Source of the DNA: Chthonomonas sp.
Lineage (GTDB): Bacteria; Armatimonadota; Fimbriimonadia; Fimbriimonadales; Fimbriimonadaceae
Direction: 5' to 3'
Length of the DNA stretch: 64,000 nt
Assembly: GCA_016788115.1 (NCBI GenBank)
Contig: JAEURR010000005.1
Span: forward strand, 62,001-126,000
This document shows positions 62,090 through 64,000 of the stretch, piece by piece; position 1 is the first letter of the stretch; every line of letters starts with the position of its first letter. Made by a program: the position numbers and the translations under genes. Under the pieces are notes generated by a model, which was not told the DNA's origin, searched no databases, and was given only the letters and a program-made list of their open reading frames with translations.

Positions 62090-63919
62090 TTATTCCACGG
62101 TCACGGACTTGGCCAAGTTTCGAGGCTGATCGATCTCCAGATCGTTCAATCGGGCCAGATGATAAGCCAGCAATTGCAACGGGATGATCGAGAGCAGCGC
62201 CCCGAGATAGGTGTGCTGAACCTGCGGAAGCTTTAGCGTGATCTCGGCAGCCTTGGGAGTCAGATCATCCCCCTCCGTGGTGACCGCCACCGCGAACCCA
62301 CCGCGCGCCTGGATCTCTTTCATGTTGCTGATGAGCTTGTCTCGGAGGTGCGCCTCGGTCGCGCCGAACATCGCGAAGACCCCCTCTTCAACCAGGGCGA
62401 GTGGGCCGTGCTTCATCTCGCCAGCGGGCGACTCTTGCGTCGGAATGTATGCGATCTCCTTGAGCTTGAGTGCGCCTTCGAGCGCAACATAGGCATCTGC
62501 GCCCCGGCCGAGGAAGAAGAATAGCTTGGCTTGGCGCGCACGCTGAGCCAGTTCAATCACTTGCTGCTCGAGCATCAGAGCGTCCTCCGCCATCTCAGGG
62601 AGCCGCTTCAGTTCTTGCACCACGCTCTCCACTCGGACGCCCGGCATCTCTTTGACCTGCGCCACGTGGAGGACCAGCAGGATCAGCGCGATCACTTGAG
62701 CGGTGTACGCCTTGGTGCTTGCGACGCTAATCTCCGGGCCCGCCTGTGTAAAGATCGTCCGGTCACATTCGCGCGCGATCGAGCTGCCGATCACGTTCAC
62801 GATTCCCAGCGTGCGGATGCGCCGCTCGCGGCAGAGTTTGAGTGCAGCAAGCGAGTCCGCCGTCTCGCCCGATTGCGAGATGAAAATCGCCAAAGAGCGC
62901 GGCGAGAGCACGGGGTCGCCGTATCGAAATTCGCTGGAGTGGAAGACGTCCGTCGGCAACCGCAACAGTTTTTCGAACAGGTACTTGCCCATCAGGCCCG
63001 CGTGGTAGCTGGTTCCGCAGGCGATCACCACCACTCGGTCGATCTCACCCCACACGTGCTCGCTGAAAACGTTGTCGAGTCGCACCGCACCCTTTTCGTC
63101 CAGCCGACCCGCGAGGCATTGGCGGATAACCGACGGCTGCTCGTGAATCTCCTTGAGCATAAAGTGGTCGTAGCCGCCCTTCTCCGCGGCATCCAGGTCC
63201 CAATCGATGTGCATCGGCACGTAAGGCTGCTCAATGCCGTGAAGATCGGTGAGCACCACCCCTTCCGGAGTCAAAATCGCCACGCGGTTGTCGTCCATCG
63301 CCAGGACCTGCCGGGTGTACGGCAGCAGCGCAGGGATATCGCTCGCCAGCATGTTCTCACCTTCGCCAAAGCCGATCACAAGCGGGCTGGAATTGCGTGC
63401 GCAGACAATCTTGTCCGGCTCGCGCTTGCTCACAACCACCAGCGCGTAGGCTCCTCGGAACTGCAATGCCGCGCGGCGTACGGCCTCTTCCAGACTTACA
63501 CCTGCCGCAAGTTCCGCCCCGATCACATGAGCCGCCACCTCGGTGTCAGTCTCGCTCTGGAACGTGTGACCCTGCGCGCTCAGGTGCTCCTTCAGCTCCA
63601 GATAGTTTTCGATGATCCCGTTGTGGATGAGCGCAATCTGCTCGTACTGATCAAAGTGCGGGTGCGCGTTGAGGTCGGTCGGCGCACCATGAGTCGCCCA
63701 GCGCGAATGGGCGATCGCCATGTGGGCGTCGGTCGGAAGGTCGGGCATGAGCTTGCCCAGTTCGCTTAACTTGCCCGCACGCTTCGTGATCTGGATCACG
63801 CCCCCATCGAGGAACGCAATTCCGGCGGAATCATAACCCCGGTACTCCAGCCGTTTGAGTTGGTCGTACACGATCTCCACGGCGTTCTTCGGCCCAACGT
63901 ATCCAGCGATCCCACACAT
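62090..63919 (-). CDS. glmS: Glutamine--fructose-6-phosphate aminotransferase (isomerizing)
   Basis: The 609-residue enzyme makes glucosamine-6-phosphate from fructose-6-phosphate and glutamine. The glutaminase domain starts at the nucleophile Cys2 (MCGIAGYVG) and has EYRGYDSAG and HNGIIENYLELK; two SIS domains (about 285-600) bind sugar phosphate (SQSGETADSLAAL, STKAYTAQV), and the C-terminus ends AKSVTVE as usual. It feeds peptidoglycan and EPS amino sugars. I see no room for a glmS ribozyme leader: TACCAT lies 6 bases before ATG, implying a leaderless message. Confidence 0.97.
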   Translation of the reverse strand: MCGIAGYVGPKNAVEIVYDQLKRLEYRGYDSAGIAFLDGGVIQITKRAGKLSELGKLMPDLPTDAHMAIAHSRWATHGAPTDLNAHPHFDQYEQIALIHNGIIENYLELKEHLSAQGHTFQSETDTEVAAHVIGAELAAGVSLEEAVRRAALQFRGAYALVVVSKREPDKIVCARNSSPLVIGFGEGENMLASDIPALLPYTRQVLAMDDNRVAILTPEGVVLTDLHGIEQPYVPMHIDWDLDAAEKGGYDHFMLKEIHEQPSVIRQCLAGRLDEKGAVRLDNVFSEHVWGEIDRVVVIACGTSYHAGLMGKYLFEKLLRLPTDVFHSSEFRYGDPVLSPRSLAIFISQSGETADSLAALKLCRERRIRTLGIVNVIGSSIARECDRTIFTQAGPEISVASTKAYTAQVIALILLVLHVAQVKEMPGVRVESVVQELKRLPEMAEDALMLEQQVIELAQRARQAKLFFFLGRGADAYVALEGALKLKEIAYIPTQESPAGEMKHGPLALVEEGVFAMFGATEAHLRDKLISNMKEIQARGGFAVAVTTEGDDLTPKAAEITLKLPQVQHTYLGALLSIIPLQLLAYHLARLNDLEIDQPRNLAKSVTVE

Positions 63920-63925
63920 ACCTAG

Positions 63926-63931
63926 ATGGTA
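63926..63931 (-). promoter_or_regulatory. -10-like hexamer 6 bases before the glmS start
   Basis: TACCAT on the minus strand, then CTAGGT and ATG. Confidence 0.4.
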
Positions 63932-64000
63932 GCATTTTGGTCTCGACGATGCTAAAAACCGTGTCGTAAGCCTAGCCTGCGACTGTCTTCACGTGCCATA

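Noticed and set aside
62090-64000. glmS ribozyme upstream of glmS
   Set aside because: The region past 63919 shows no conserved ribozyme core, and the -10-like hexamer is 6 bases from the start.

Overview
The window is about 64 kb of bacterial chromosome, GC-rich and densely coded, with no insertion sequence, prophage or CRISPR array that I can see. Two secreted proteins end in PEP-CTERM-type sorting tails, another large secreted protein ends in dockerin-like repeats, the envelope appears didermal (outer-membrane-type barrel, Wzz-like protein, lipoproteins), and a KimA-type potassium importer and a cyclase-ATPase-TPR regulator are present. This combination suggests Armatimonadota (Fimbriimonas-like). 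That placement is inference from gene content, not from a phylogenetic marker search.

1-10 kb (accessory): on the minus strand lie a three-gene set (degenerate RadC/JAB protein, helical-repeat protein, a gene cut by the window edge), two PEP-CTERM proteins each followed by a similar terminator hairpin, and a cyclase/ATPase/TPR regulator coupled to a large dockerin-tailed secreted protein. 10-24 kb: tRNA-Asn, asparaginase-like amidohydrolase, stand-alone SelB-type winged-helix protein, CutC, a lipoprotein pullulanase, an FAD oxidoreductase, tmRNA, a methyltransferase, gyrB, an ABC exporter and a lone sdhC. 24-30 kb: a seven-gene minus-strand operon holding a complete set of homologues for polyprenyl-phospho-arabinose synthesis (UbiA-type phosphoribosyltransferase, DprE2-like, DprE1-like), followed by nrnA, truB and a DUF2752 membrane protein.

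30-42 kb: tsaC/Sua5; an operon of KimA-like K+ importer, STAS/USP-like protein and TerC; nagA with dprA and a beta-propeller protein; tRNA-Ile; argR; a lone CHMI tautomerase; a TlpA-like thioredoxin; and small genes with very short leaders. 42.8-62 kb is an exopolysaccharide locus. A plus-strand operon carries an acyltransferase, three glycosyltransferases, a TIGR03790 lipoprotein, two zinc dehydrogenases, a cupin, an M48 protease and a beta-helix protein. Facing it are minus-strand genes for initiation (sugar transferase), a WecG/TagA transferase, Wzz/tyrosine-kinase-like, GT2, Wzy-like and Wzx-like proteins. glmS, which supplies amino-sugar precursor, closes the window.

Genome-wide traits visible here are many starts lying 5-7 bases after a -10-like hexamer (leaderless or nearly leaderless mRNA), frequent 4-base ATGA/GTGA couplings, and convergent neighbours that repeatedly share exactly four bases at their stop codons. 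The observations I rate highest are the arabinose-carrier operon, the KimA-STAS/USP-TerC operon, the tyrosine-kinase-like domain that has lost its P-loop lysine, the lone SelB C-terminal domain, and the leaderless-start pattern.
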